From: Macrobrachium rosenbergii
Lineage: Eukaryota > Arthropoda > Malacostraca > Decapoda > Palaemonidae
Reading direction: 5' to 3'
Assembly: GCF_040412425.1 (NCBI RefSeq)
Contig: NC_089741.1
Location: forward strand, 38,366,038 to 38,430,037
Length of the DNA: 64,000 nt
The notes below the pieces were generated by a model. That model saw nothing but the letters and a program-made list of their open reading frames with translations. It was not told the DNA's origin and ran no database searches. Made by a program: the position numbers and the translations under genes. Below are positions 1 to 12,600 of this stretch, one piece after another (the stretch's first letter is position 1; every line of letters starts with the position of its first letter).

Positions 1-1364
1 TTCACTGATGAAACTGCAAGCGTAGGCTGAACAACGAAATCATAGGCCTAGATAAAAATTAGAGAAAGTTCACTCAAAAGAATTATGTTCACTATTATTC
101 GTGTCGATCAAAACTATTGCAGGAGTTTTCAAAGACTTTTAAATATGTTGTATGATGATAAAATAAATATGCCTAACAACATAACATCATATATCCACGT
201 AATATCAATTGAAAACCACTTACCACGATTCTCTGATATACAGTAGGTATATAGGGTAATAGCTTGAGTTTGCCATAGCTAAGAGTTATAGAAAACGAAA
301 TTTAGAGCGTATTGAAAACGAATTTAATATGTTTCAATGGAGGCCTCTTTAATATTTGTGATTTTCGTACCTTATGACGACTCGCGGCTTGTAAATCGCT
401 TTAGTTTGTTGCAAATTGCATTAAGGCGTGAATTTTTTTTACGATACCTGGACGTAAATCTCCTATTCAACTGCCCTTATTCATTTATAGTTAAGTGTAT
501 TAGTACTAAATTAATGAAAAAAAAGTCAATAAGATTTTATATGTCGAAAATCTAGAGTACTGTGTCATGGGACTTAATGGCTAATAAAGAAGTTATCAAA
601 ATAGTGTGCAACAAATATAGTCTAGCAGTATTATTAATAGCAGCGACAATCTTGGACAGTTTATTCTTGTTTAATATCACAAAATCTAAGCTAATTAGCT
701 GTAGGCTAATCAAAGAATGATAGACTTAGTATGCTAAACGTTCTGCACAGCATCTTAGAATCAATTCAGTGACATAGACTGAGAAAGTAAACAGGAAAAC
801 TGTATTAAAACAGTACTATTTCAAACAAATAAAACATAACGCTACGATGCAGGAGCAGAGCTTGGAAATGAAAACGAGGGCTGTAGAATGACAGAGTCAA
901 ACAGTGCGTCAACGCATGCATAATTATACATGCATGTGCTCCATAATTACTATACGAGGTGAATGTTGTAAAAGTGAATAACATTCAACAGTGCAGATGA
1001 AAGTACAGAGAAATAAATAACATGGGGTATTAAGAAGAACATTATTAGGAAATCATCAAAAGTTATTTTCTCGTAAAAACAAAGTTTATAACATTTACCT
1101 CAAAACAGGGCCATGCACGGGAATTTTAAATGGATTCTTAAAGTAAAACATGAATTTTTAATTTGAAAAAATCCTCATTTAAACTTTGCAATAAGCTAAA
1201 TGTATACTGTGGAACATAGTACAATAGATCAAGGGGAATTAACTGAACGATGGAGGGTAATTCCTTTCCCCCTTCCTCAGCACACAGACTTCTGACATAA
1301 CATGACGAAATAAAATTTTAAAGCTTGTCTTTAATACAAAATTAATATCAGATTAAGATAAATA

Positions 1365-1671
1365 AAGAACGGAAAAGAAGAGTGAAGTACCAATAAATTA
1401 AAAGAACGAGAATTACACCATTAAATAAAAAAAAATAAGAAAAAACCGACAATACGAGGACGAGGTGCCGTTACATAGGCAAAAACCTTCCTGTTTTTGC
1501 TTCAGCCTTGTACTTTATGTAAAAATATCACCAGACTCACATAATGAAGAAGATAAACAGGAGTGAAGGCGTACTAAATCAAAAGAAGAAGAATTACACC
1601 AATAAATAAAGAAAGAAACTCTTTAAAACCGAACATACGAGGTGCCTTTGCAAAGGAAGATACCCCCCATT
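1365..1671. repeat. Direct duplication, period about 181 bp
   Basis: Two diverged copies (about 1365-1490 and 1546-1671) share an order of blocks: GAAG-rich start, GAATTACACC at 1410 and 1591, an AAATAAA run, ACATACGAGG or ACAATACGAGG, and GAGGTGCC followed by a purine/C-rich end. The same tail sequence, AAGGTGCCTTTGGCAAAG, occurs near 52808. Confidence 0.5.
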
Positions 1672-2419
1672 ACTACTACTACGACCATTACGTGAACCTG
1701 CCCGCCAATCTAGTGCTTGCTCAAGCTTGTTTTGCAATATTTTATCGATTAGCACGGACTGTCCGTAACGCCTGTAGTGCATGCGTGTTATTTTGTGAGT
1801 ATATGATTTATTTGAACCGGTTTTATGTGTAAATTTGTGTAGTTTAGGTTAAATAGTCTGCTTTTATGTCAAAGTACATCGAGTGACAGGTAGCCCAACC
1901 TGGGGGTCAGGACGGACGTCACTTAACGGTAATTACGGAAATTACTTTGAGGTAATCGTTCCCCGGGTAATGTAATGGGGGATTACATTAAAATATCATT
2001 CCTTCACGCCAAGATTACGCTCCCTTGTTTAATCAGCTCAGTGGTCTGGTAAAACTAAGGTATACTTAACTTTTTTTTGTCGGCCAAATGGAATGTCCCT
2101 TCGCCGTGTTTAGTACTGGCCCGGGGGGGGGGTACCCATACGTTAACAAGTTATTGCACTTGTCGAACGGCATATGAACCGTTCCAAACAGACGTATATA
2201 TACCCGTGCTCTGTCTTGTGAAGATCGCGTGTGGAAACCCCTTGTTGGATGGACTTCAGGGGTTAATTACAGGTTAATTACATTCAAGCGACATAAATTG
2301 AAGGTAAATCCATAATTAGCAACTAAAAAACTGTAGAAAAAGTCCAGTTAGAAGGAAATTGCCGCCGCGGAGCTACTACTTAGATCTACCTTGGTTTTTA
2401 ATATTTTTCAGGTTAAAAA

Positions 2420-2990
2420 TTGAAACGAGCACGGCTTGGTTCCCGCCAATCGTTGACTGGAATATTTACCGTCTTTTGTCCGAGTTTATGTCATTTGTTT
2501 GTGTTTGTTGTAGTTACCGTCATTTTTTTATGTTTTCCGTTCGGTACTTTTGAGTAACAGCTCCGCACGGACCATACGGAGCGGTTCCGCGAGTACGCAG
2601 GTCATCAGGGAGCCATATGTTTAAGAAGGGATTGCCTAAGGAAACTTATTATAGCTTAAAAAGAACCATATATACTAACCTAGCGAACCCTAAGCTAACC
2701 TAACCCAGCAGGCCGTGTTACTTAGTCGGGGGCTATACCCCCCGAACCCCCCAGTGAAGGAAACTCCACAATTTACCAAAAGCTCCCCTATAACACTGCG
2801 CATGCGCTATAGCATTCCAGGATGGCCATCGTACAACTTCTGAGGTTGATTACAGGTTAATTATAGCTGACTGACAAAAAATAAAGGTAAATTCTTAATA
2901 AACAACCAAAATATCATAGGAAAAGTCAGTTTCTAAGGAAATACCTGACGCGAGGCACTTACTTAGATCTACCTTACGTTCATCCCCATG
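2420..2990 (+). repeat. Dispersed repeat family with CCTAACC block, copy 1
   Basis: Shared blocks in order: TTCCCGCCAATCGTTGACTGG, GGAGCCATATGTTTAAGAAG (2609-), CTAACCTAACC, a GGGGGC/CCCC stretch, GTGAAGGAAACTCCAC (2753-), GCGCATGCGCTATAGCATTC and GATTACAGGTTAATTA. The same blocks recur at 40300-40860 and 51925-52490 (inverted) and at 49620-50160. No coding sequence was recognised. Confidence 0.6.
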
Positions 2991-4103
2991 TGGTTGGTAG
3001 CCTACTAGCCTAAACATGGCACCTATTTTGCACATAAACTGGAAGTTGCTGAGCCTAGAATGGGCACGGTAGGAGTTTCAAGTCTTACCTTCAATTTTTC
3101 TGCTAAACAAAGTAGAAAATAGTGTTTATAATGCAATAACAGTGAGAGCTTAGGGTAATTTGAGGAATTTACCGAGACTGGAAATTTTACCATCATTTGT
3201 TTATAATTTTATTTTCCTCTAGGGGATCTGGTACTAAATGTGGTGTCCTGCGGAAGTTTCGTCATGTTTAGGCTAGTACCAGTCCCTTGGGGATGAACGT
3301 AGAAACATAAACCAAAGACGGTACATTTCTCATTACTTTGGTAAATTTCTCAAATTATCTCGCCTCTGCTGCATTATATACGCGCTTTTCTGTATTGATT
3401 AGTAAAAAAATTATATTAATATAAAGGATACCTTCGTGCAGCATTCTTCTTTATATTTACCTGAAAAACTATTAGGCTAAGCTAATGTCATTGGTGTTTG
3501 TTGGGGTGTACTCAGCAGTGGGCCAAGCTCTACCATGCCTAGCATGTGGTAGCCAGTTTTTTCACAGGATGACCAAAACAACTTCACAGCTTTAGTAGGA
3601 GTTCTTGTCAGATACAGTAAGTAGGCTCGCATAGGTCTAGTGTAAGCGTAAGACTATCTTCATATGTAAATTATAAAGATTTTATTAAAGTGAGCATGAA
3701 AGATAAGGAACAGGTCATTTGCACTCATAAACAATGTCCTAAGACCCAAACATACACAGGATTCACAGCTTTAGATGTATACCATACTGGGGGATTTTGG
3801 GTTTAGCAAAATCTGTTATAAAAAAAGCCTAACTGTGGGATATATGTTGTTTAAAGATGTCATTTTCTTCAGCATCCAACTTAGATATTGTGCTCTTACT
3901 TTACCCTTCCCAGTCTTTTGTGTAGTGGGATGAATTTATGTAAATATTGTATTTTTTAAGGATTTAAGACTTTAAATTCTTGTTCCAGACAAGTTTTATT
4001 GAGATTAAAGGCATTTCGTGTTTTAATATTATGCCGATTTAAGTATTATGTAACAAAGGTTGCCAGCTAATATATAAACTAAATATTTTTATCTTTTTTC
4101 CAG

Positions 4104-5128
4104 AGAACCTGTATTTTAGTTAGTGATGCTTGAACTGCAGTATATGTAGTTCAGTTTGGCTCAGGAATCATTATGCCAGAAGTCGTTCTCCATGGAGTTC
4201 CTGTTCGATTTCCCTTTGAACCTTACGAGGTTCAAAAAGCATACATGTCCAAAGTTATTGAGTGTTTGCAAACGGTATGTTGTGCTGTATTTCCTGATTT
4301 GCTTAAATATTTGATAAGCCTGACCTGTTTATGTAGGCTAAGATTTATAATGTAATCAAATGTGTAGAGCACATTGTAATGCTTATTAGATTTCAGGGAG
4401 CTTGTTTGATGTATAAAAGCTTCACTATTTTACAGAAGAATGAGGTTTGGTGTTTAATGTTGATGTGTGTGTTTAATCCAGTAACCTAAAGTATCTCTGG
4501 GAGATTTAGTTGATACCTGGTATTTATTGATGCTAAGTAAAATCTCAACTTTATTTGAAAAACTGTATAAACATATTCTTGAAAAATATCTTTTGAACAA
4601 TAGTACCCATCCTCATCTTGGACATGTACTGAATACTTATATCTAGCCTTCATTGTGAAAGTATACTCCTGTTTAGTATTTTCCTAAGACAAATACTTAT
4701 TTGTCTTTCTTCCATCATACTTTCCACCCTCTCCTAACAGTTGATTCATAGTGCAACTGCGAGGTTTTCCTCTTGTTCCACCTCTCAAACCTTTGTCTTG
4801 TCAATTTCGGTTTTAGCGCTGAATAACCTCATAGGTCCCAGCGCTTGTCCTTTGGCCTAAATTCTATACACTATTCTATTCTATTTCAACAATTTATCAT
4901 GACATTAATTTTAATTTTTTCAGGGAGAAAATGGCATATTAGAGTCACCCACAGGCACTGGTAAAACCCTGTGTCTATTATGTTCGACCTTAGGATGGTT
5001 GGAGATTAAGAAGGCAGAACACAAAGCCCGTATTCAAAATGTTGTGGGTGAGGACAGCCCGGAATTCTTCAGTGCCCTCAGTACTCAGTTAATGGTCGGT
5101 GCAGGACAAGCATGGGCCAACAAAAGTG
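4104..5128 (+). CDS. RTEL1: RTEL1 exons 1-2: N-terminus and Walker A (motif I)
   Basis: A pyrimidine-rich acceptor ending at 4103 precedes a 69-base leader and the ATG at 4173, so at least one non-coding exon should lie upstream. Exon 1 (4173-4274, 34 codons) carries the Q-motif-like stretch [13 protein letters not shown]. Exon 2 (4924-5128) begins [15 protein letters not shown]: this is Walker A, with the catalytic lysine at residue 48, the same number as in human RTEL1. The exon ends in phase 1 at a GTTAGT donor. Confidence 0.9.
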
Positions 5129-5295
5129 GTTAGTTACGTTATGAATTTGCGTTCCGTGTGAGATACCATACTTGAGATAATGTACTTGTTTTCTCCTCAT
5201 GAGCTGTTGTAACTGCTTTTAATTTGAATGGCAGTTTTAAGATAAAAAATCACTGTAATTAACCTTGAGCATGAAGGATTTTTTGTGCAGCTGTA

Positions 5296-5347
<52 letters not shown>

Positions 5348-8300
5348 TAGAAAATGAACCTTATTCATATACAGTAGAACAAGCCCACAGCAGCCATTAG
5401 CTGTAAATTCAACCTTCCAAAGAATTAGGTGTTTATTTGAAATAAGTAGCAAAAAGCAATAGGAAATACAGAAAGAGAAGATCAGGTATTAGAAAAGAAA
5501 AAGTAAATAAAAAAATTTATAAATAAATAGATAGCAGTAGAGAAAAACCCACTTTTGGTCAGTTATGTGAATATTTGGGGCAGTTTGAGTTTAAATCAGC
5601 GGCTCTTATTTAGGTTCGTGTGTTGCAGCTGTGCTCTCAAGAGACAGTAGTTCAGTAGACTGTAATTGTTGATTATTACACCTTTAATTAAGTTATATAA
5701 TTAGCAGTATAGAATTTCCTGTATAAGAAAAATTTTGAATGTAAGTAGGAATGAAAACCAGAGCTCAGATAATTCTATTATAGGAACCTTTAAGACTGGT
5801 GGAAATCTGATATGTTTAAATATCTTGCATGCTTCTTTTCAGCTCCTCCAAAGATTATCTATTCTTCGCGTACGCATTCGCAACTCACCCAGGCTGTGAA
5901 TGAGCTGAAACGTACAACTTACAGCTACTTGAAGGTAAATGGTTTAGATTGCGATACCCACTCAATGATGTTTTGCTGCAATTTAGAATTATACATATAC
6001 AGGTGACAGTTTAGTATTTTTAGAGGCCAAATTGCAGTTGTTGTACTTATATGAACACTCAGGAGTATTAGGTACAGTTTTTTCAAAATTCAGTTATATA
6101 TAAGGTAATCTATTAATTCTACTTATAAAATAATTACTAAGTAGCTTTTTAATTCATGGGTTTACTTGTTGTACGATTTCATTTGTTACGGGAGGCTATT
6201 GAACATTATGGCATTGTTATATGGTAAGAATATTTTACTTCAATAAATTAAAATTCTGTATAACTTTTCCATCATATTTAGTAGTTTGTTTAGCCATTGT
6301 GGTGTTCAGCAGTATTTCAGATCCATTTGTAACATTTCAAAATAATATATTCCTTACAGGGTCTATTCAGTAAATACTCTTTCTGGATAATAAGATGTCT
6401 TCATATTTCTATTGCAATTATGTATTCTAATAGCAGTGGTCTCTTCTTCTATAAATTTTTTCCACACTTTTCTAACAGTTGTTTTATAGTGCAACTGCGA
6501 GGTTTCCCTCTTACTCCTTTAAAACCTTCTTTACTCTCAATTTCCCTGTCAGTGCTGAATGACCTCATAGGTCCCAGCGCTTGGCCTTTGGCCTAAATTT
6601 TATATTCCAGTTCCAGTGACAATGGTACTTTTGCTTGCAGGTGGCAGTATTAGGGTCCCGAGACCAGATGTGCGTCCACCCGGAAGTTTCAAAGGAGACG
6701 AACAACAATACCAAAGTTCACATGTGCCAGATAAGGGTCAAAGCCAAAAACTGCTACTACAGCAATCAGGTAGCTATTCGGAGATATTCCATCATTTTTT
6801 AAAATAATTTTAGGTTATAGAATTAATTTCCAGGCCTCAGAACCTTTTCTTATATAGGCTTTTGTTGATTTACTGATTATTATTATCATTATTATTGAAA
6901 AGGAGGCTGTATTATGCGAATTTATCGTATACAGGATAAATTCGCATAATACAGCCATCTTTTTCAATAAGACCTGTTTAAGAGAGGGTCTATTTCCTTC
7001 ATATTATCATTATTATTATTTTTTATTCAGGAGATGAACCCCTATTCATATGGAACTAGCCCACAGAGGCCATTGACTTGAAATTCAAGCTTCCAAAGAA
7101 TAGTGTTCATTTGGAAGTAATAACAGAAGGTAATAGGAAATACAGAAAGAAGAGATCAGTCATTAGGAAAAATTAAATTAATAAGCTGGATAAAAATGCA
7201 AATGAATTACCAAAATACAAGGAGTAATGCATTTTATCTTTGCTTGAACTTTTAAGGTTCTAATTGCATTACATCCTCAGGGAGACTTTAAACAACAGTT
7301 TGATGAAACTCCTGTGAATGTGTTGGATGGGGGACCACATTTCAAAAGGAAGGCCACATTGAAGTAATACTAACCTGTCTTCCAATTTGTCATACTTTTT
7401 TGACCCATGAGTATTTATGAATACCCCTCATGACCCAATACCAGATTGCCAAAAAAACACTTGAAGCAAAAATCATCTTATGAGTATGTCTGGTCTTAAA
7501 CCAAGAGGAAGTCTTGTTTAAGTCAGAGAAACAAATTCCTGAAAGAAATTTTACCAAATTCATCAACATTTTCAGTTTAACCAGTTGTAACATTTTGAAG
7601 AAGTAATTTATTTAGTAGGATCTAATATATTTAGTAAGAATAAATCCTTTGGGCTTCCTGTTTGAGAATTGAAAATTATGTGACTGTGAAACTGAAATAT
7701 GGTCACTGATCACCTCACTTGTGTAAGGTACAGTCTTTCTCTAAGACAGTTAAAAGGCTTTTAATCAAGTTAATTTTTATATTCAACGGAGATGTTATTT
7801 TTATTTTTCATGCTTGCTTGATTTTGAATTTATTAATGCCTAGATTCCACTTGCATCATTTCCTAGTTTTCTCTCTTCCTTAGTGAGTCATTTTGTCTGT
7901 AACCTAACCTAAGGTAACCTTACCAAAAGGAGGGAATGAATTTGAGCCAACATGACTGGCTCCCATATTTCTGAACAATTTTGTGCATATTTTGAAATTT
8001 TGTAGGTCGACATTAAGAAGGATGACCCAGACGTGAGACAGAGCGTGCTAGATATCGAGGACTTAGTCAAACTAGGAAAAAAGAAAGCCTTTTGTCCTTA
8101 CTACATGGCAAGGGAGCTGAAGACAGATGCTGACATCATATTCATGCCCTATAACTATCTCCTGGACCCCAAAAGTAGGAAAGCGCATAACATTGAATTA
8201 CAGGTATGTATAAATGCATTTTTTACCTGTGAAATCTTTAACTTTTGTAATATAGTTGGATGGCCTGTAAATATCTGGATAGTTGTTCTTTATGAACTAA

Positions 8301-9618
8301 AGAAATGTACTTAGTTAAAAACTGGAACGCACTGCCAAGTATTTAGTCCATTTTGTTCATGTGCGCAGAAACAAAATTCAATCTAGATTCCTTGTTTGCA
8401 ATACCTTTTGGGGGCCTTGATGTATTTAAGTCGCACCTGTGCATTGAAACACAGAGTGCCAACAATAGCGTGTCCACCCATAGAGATTTTGCTAACAAGG
8501 ACCACTCCATTTAGTGTGACCTTTGAATGGCACACTCAGCTACAATGCCACCTATTTGAAAGGTGCCATTCCAAAGAGATGCCTTTCAGTGTCGGGTTTG
8601 ACATAGCTTGCTGCTGTAAAATAAATCATGTTTCTTTAATGCTTTTGCTAACCCAAATGTTTTGGTTTTATGTTGAGAGGAAAGTTTTATTCTTGTTCAT
8701 ACCTTCTGAGTGTTATTACGACAGGAATCAGTATCCCGTGAAAACAAAGATGTAAAAGAATAGGGCCTCGTGAAAACTAACTAGATACCTTGTTTTACTC
8801 TCAGGGAAATATAGTGATATTTGATGAAGCGCACAATGTGGAGAAAACTTGCGAGGAAGCTGCATCCCTGCAGTTGAAGTCTACTGATTTAGCGCTTTGC
8901 ATCGATGAAGTAACTCAGGTCAGTTATGAATAGTAGTTGTGGTGTATATTTAGTGATAGTGTCTCCTTGTGTTTATAAGCATTGAGGAACATTAAAAAAT
9001 ATTTGTGATGATTTTGTAATATTTATGTCAGCTTTGCAAATAATAGTAAAGTGTAGCATGTTTGATTATTTTTATGAGACTAAACCATTTTGACTCCAAA
9101 AGGGGGGAGTAGTGCCATCAGTGTGCCTTATGTTCTGCACTGTTTGCAGTGTCCCTCAGCCCCTAGCTTGCATCTGCTTTTTACCCTTTTACTTTACCTC
9201 CGTTTCTGCATCTGTTCTTCAGTCTTACTGTCTTCTCTTCAGTGTTTAAAGCACTGAATGGCTGGAGGTGCCCCAATACTTGGCTTCATTAGCCCAATTT
9301 TCGTAAATCAAATCAAATCATTTTGAACAGTCCTGTGAGATTGTAGAATTCTAACTTGGTTTCTGGTTAAACCATAACAGGTATTGTTATGATGAAAGGA
9401 ACATAAGAATTTATTTAACATCATTTTTCAGGTAATGAAGAAACTTCAGGAAATGAGCGAAGGAGTCACAGTTGCGGCCAATGATCCAGGCCAGGGTCTG
9501 CCTGAAGATTTCAGCCCCGATGATTTATACACGTTAAAAGCACTCTTCCTGGAGCTGGAGAAGGTATTGTATTTCACTGGGATTTTGTGTTTAGGACTAT
9601 GTTTTTAATGATGAGTTA

Positions 9619-9671
<53 letters not shown>

Positions 9672-12600
9672 TGGTCTCTTGAAACTGGTTTGTAATAATA
9701 ATGTCTACTTTCTCTTTTATTCTGGTTCTTAAACAGTGGCTAAAATATTGTAAAAGCAGAGATTGTAGATATCTATATACCCAGTGTTGAATCTTATGCC
9801 ACTTGATTTGGGAACTGATAGAGCTCATTCTTCCTGTAACTTCAAGAAAATGTAAAAGTACTTGCAGTTGTTTCATAACAAATGTTATTTGGGAGAGCAT
9901 AGATGCATGTCAAGGTTTTATCACTGGTACATCCAAAGCTTAGTGCAGTTCTCTTATTATAAAAGAACTCTATTTGTTTATGGACCAGCAAGATGAAACC
10001 CATACATAGATCTCTCGAAATTTGCAAATTTTCCCATAGGGGTTACTGCCTTTAATGACCATCACATGGTACACTCAGAGTAGCAGTTTCTCCCTGCATT
10101 CTTATCAGTCCCGTGTCTTTATCTGTGCCTTTCCCCATGATTTTCTGTCTTCCCACTAGTTGTCATGCCAGTTCCTTTCATACTCTGCTCCTTTCCCCTT
10201 CTTATCATGCGGCCAAATTATCTTAGTACTTCAGATCATTGGTTCTGGATGCCATGTCTGTCTGTCAGGAACTTCATATGTGATATTGTATTTTTTTGCA
10301 GATGTGAATTTGGCATTTTATAATCACATCTCAGAATTTCGTCCATTTTCTTTGTCGTACTTGTATGCTACTCTTTGATATGCCTCACTCCAGAATTATA
10401 ATCTCTGCAAAACTTAATCCTTCTTGACAGCTCAGTTTTAATTTCTTCAGTCTTATTAGGTAAATTTTGTTTTATCTGCAGGCAATTGACGAAATCAGGC
10501 TTCCAGCCGATGGATCAGGGGCAACATTTCCTGGGAGTTACATGTTTGAACTCTTGGAAAAGGCAGAAATTACCCCACACAAAAAGACAATTATTTTAGA
10601 AATTCTTGACAAGCTGGTAAGTTTTCTGGTTTTGTGACTTTATAAAGCAAGAATGCACATTGAAATATCCCCTTTTTTTTTCAAAATTTACCCATACTTG
10701 CTATTAGAGAAACTTTACAATTGATTTAGGTGTAACTAGCATGTCTATACCTACTATAGCCTGGATTCCATAAAAAAAAGTTATTTAAACATGTCTACAG
10801 ATACTGACCTCCATTTATGTGCTTTTCACGAACTAGGAATGATGAGGCATAAAGAGAATCCTAAATAAAAATGTCATTTGAGTGTTTTTTCTTATTAGAA
10901 GTTGCATATCTCTTAATTAAATATTTCCTTAATTTCCATTTTCAGATATTGTATCTCACAACCAACAGTGCGTCTCCATTCCAGCGTAAGGGTGCTGGCC
11001 TTCAGAAATTCTCCGATCTCATCAAAATTGTATTCAGTAAGGACAAATACTCTCTGCAACATATGAACTTTGTGAAGCAGTGTTACAAGGTAAGAGTTCA
11101 TGCATATGTGAATAGATAGGAAGCGCCTGGTTACACTAAAGATCTTAATTTAACTTTGATGTCTGATTCCTTTTGAGTCGAACTAGCACAGTGGAAGGAT
11201 TTGTGGACCCAAAATCTGTGTTACTCTTACTGCTTATGTTTTTAAAGTCTTTGTAGCCATACAGCAAACAAATGGCTGAGTTACTCAAGTCATATGTTTC
11301 AGAGTCTGGTTAGACATGCTGTAAGTTAAGGCCCATAGTAGTGATTGAACTACTGGCATTGCCCTTTTCCTAAGTAGCGATTTGACACAAAGTTAGAAAT
11401 TTGTTTTGTCTAGGGATGTATATAAAATGTGAACAAGTTATCATATTTGTAAACTTATTTTGTTGGTTCTTTTCCCGTTTGTCCCTATGATTGTCATGAT
11501 GGTGTGTAATACACTGCTTTTGTTTACCAAAGATAGTAAAAGAATAACTGTGACAGGGTCATTCTTTCATACTACATTTGAAGTTCAGAAGCCACAAGTA
11601 AAAGAAGAAGGAAGAATCAATAGAACATTGAAATTATTCTATATTTCGCATGTTTGAATGTATAGCTTTTTTGTGTGTTTGTGATGAAGGTCCACGTCAA
11701 TATAGAGGAAAAAAAGAAGCCCGGAGGACGACAAGATGGTGGCTGGGGCGCAAACAAACCCAACACGCTTGACTCGAAGGCTGGACGTGTCATATCGTAC
11801 TGGTGCTTTAACCCGGGATTTGGGTAAGTGCTTATGAAGTCTGGACTCTTATAGTCCCTTTATTGGCAAAGTGTCGAATATTTTTTTTTTTTTCAGTTTT
11901 TAAGTTATCTGCATTGACAGTGATTTTGTTAATTTATAAATTCATTTTTTCTAGTAATTGATCTCTTCTCTCTGTAATTCCTTTTACCTTCTGTAACTTC
12001 TTTCAAATGAACATCATATTCATTGGAAGCTTGAATTTCAAGTCAGTGGGCCCTGTGGGCTCATTTAGCATGAATAAGAATAATAACTGGCTAAGTAATA
12101 AGTGTGTCTCTCTCTCTCTCTCTCTCTCTCACCTAGATGGTAAGAGAGACAGACTTGATACTTTGCTGAAACAGGAAGTCAATGATAAAATCACCATCAA
12201 TGCAGATAGCTGAGAAATTTTTAAAAATGCATTTTCAGCACTGTCAAACAAAGGGAAGATATGGCTCAGAGTTGGACTGTGTTATTATAATTTTGAGATT
12301 TATCATAAAAACAAGATGTTTGTTAAGATAGTCCCTGAATAAAAATTAACATTGTGGTATTTTGCAGCATGAAAGAATTGACAGAACAAGGAGTGAAGTG
12401 TATCTTGCTCACAAGTGGAACTCTGTCACCTTTGCAGACTTTTGTCTCTGAATTGCAGGTTAGTTATATCTTATACATTGCAGTTTCAGGAAGTATATAT
12501 TGCAGTTTCAAGAAGTATTCCTGTATTGTTGAAGTGGAAATATATATTGTCCCCAGTTTGTAAATTGTATCATGTATATGCCATCTGAGTAAGATGTACA

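Larger units (their letters stand above)
1..4103. other. Upstream of RTEL1: A/T-rich DNA with degenerate repeats
   Basis: I see no coding sequence. The stretch has a direct duplication (1365-1671), a region of scattered TAATTAC/GTAATTA motifs (about 1920-2020) similar in style to 52640-52930, and one copy of the CCTAACC-bearing dispersed repeat (about 2420-2990). The RTEL1 promoter and non-coding first exon should lie here but cannot be placed. Confidence 0.6.

Noticed and set aside
8396..8755. 119-codon open frame on the + strand
   Set aside because: Lies wholly in RTEL1 intron 5 with no homology or splice support.
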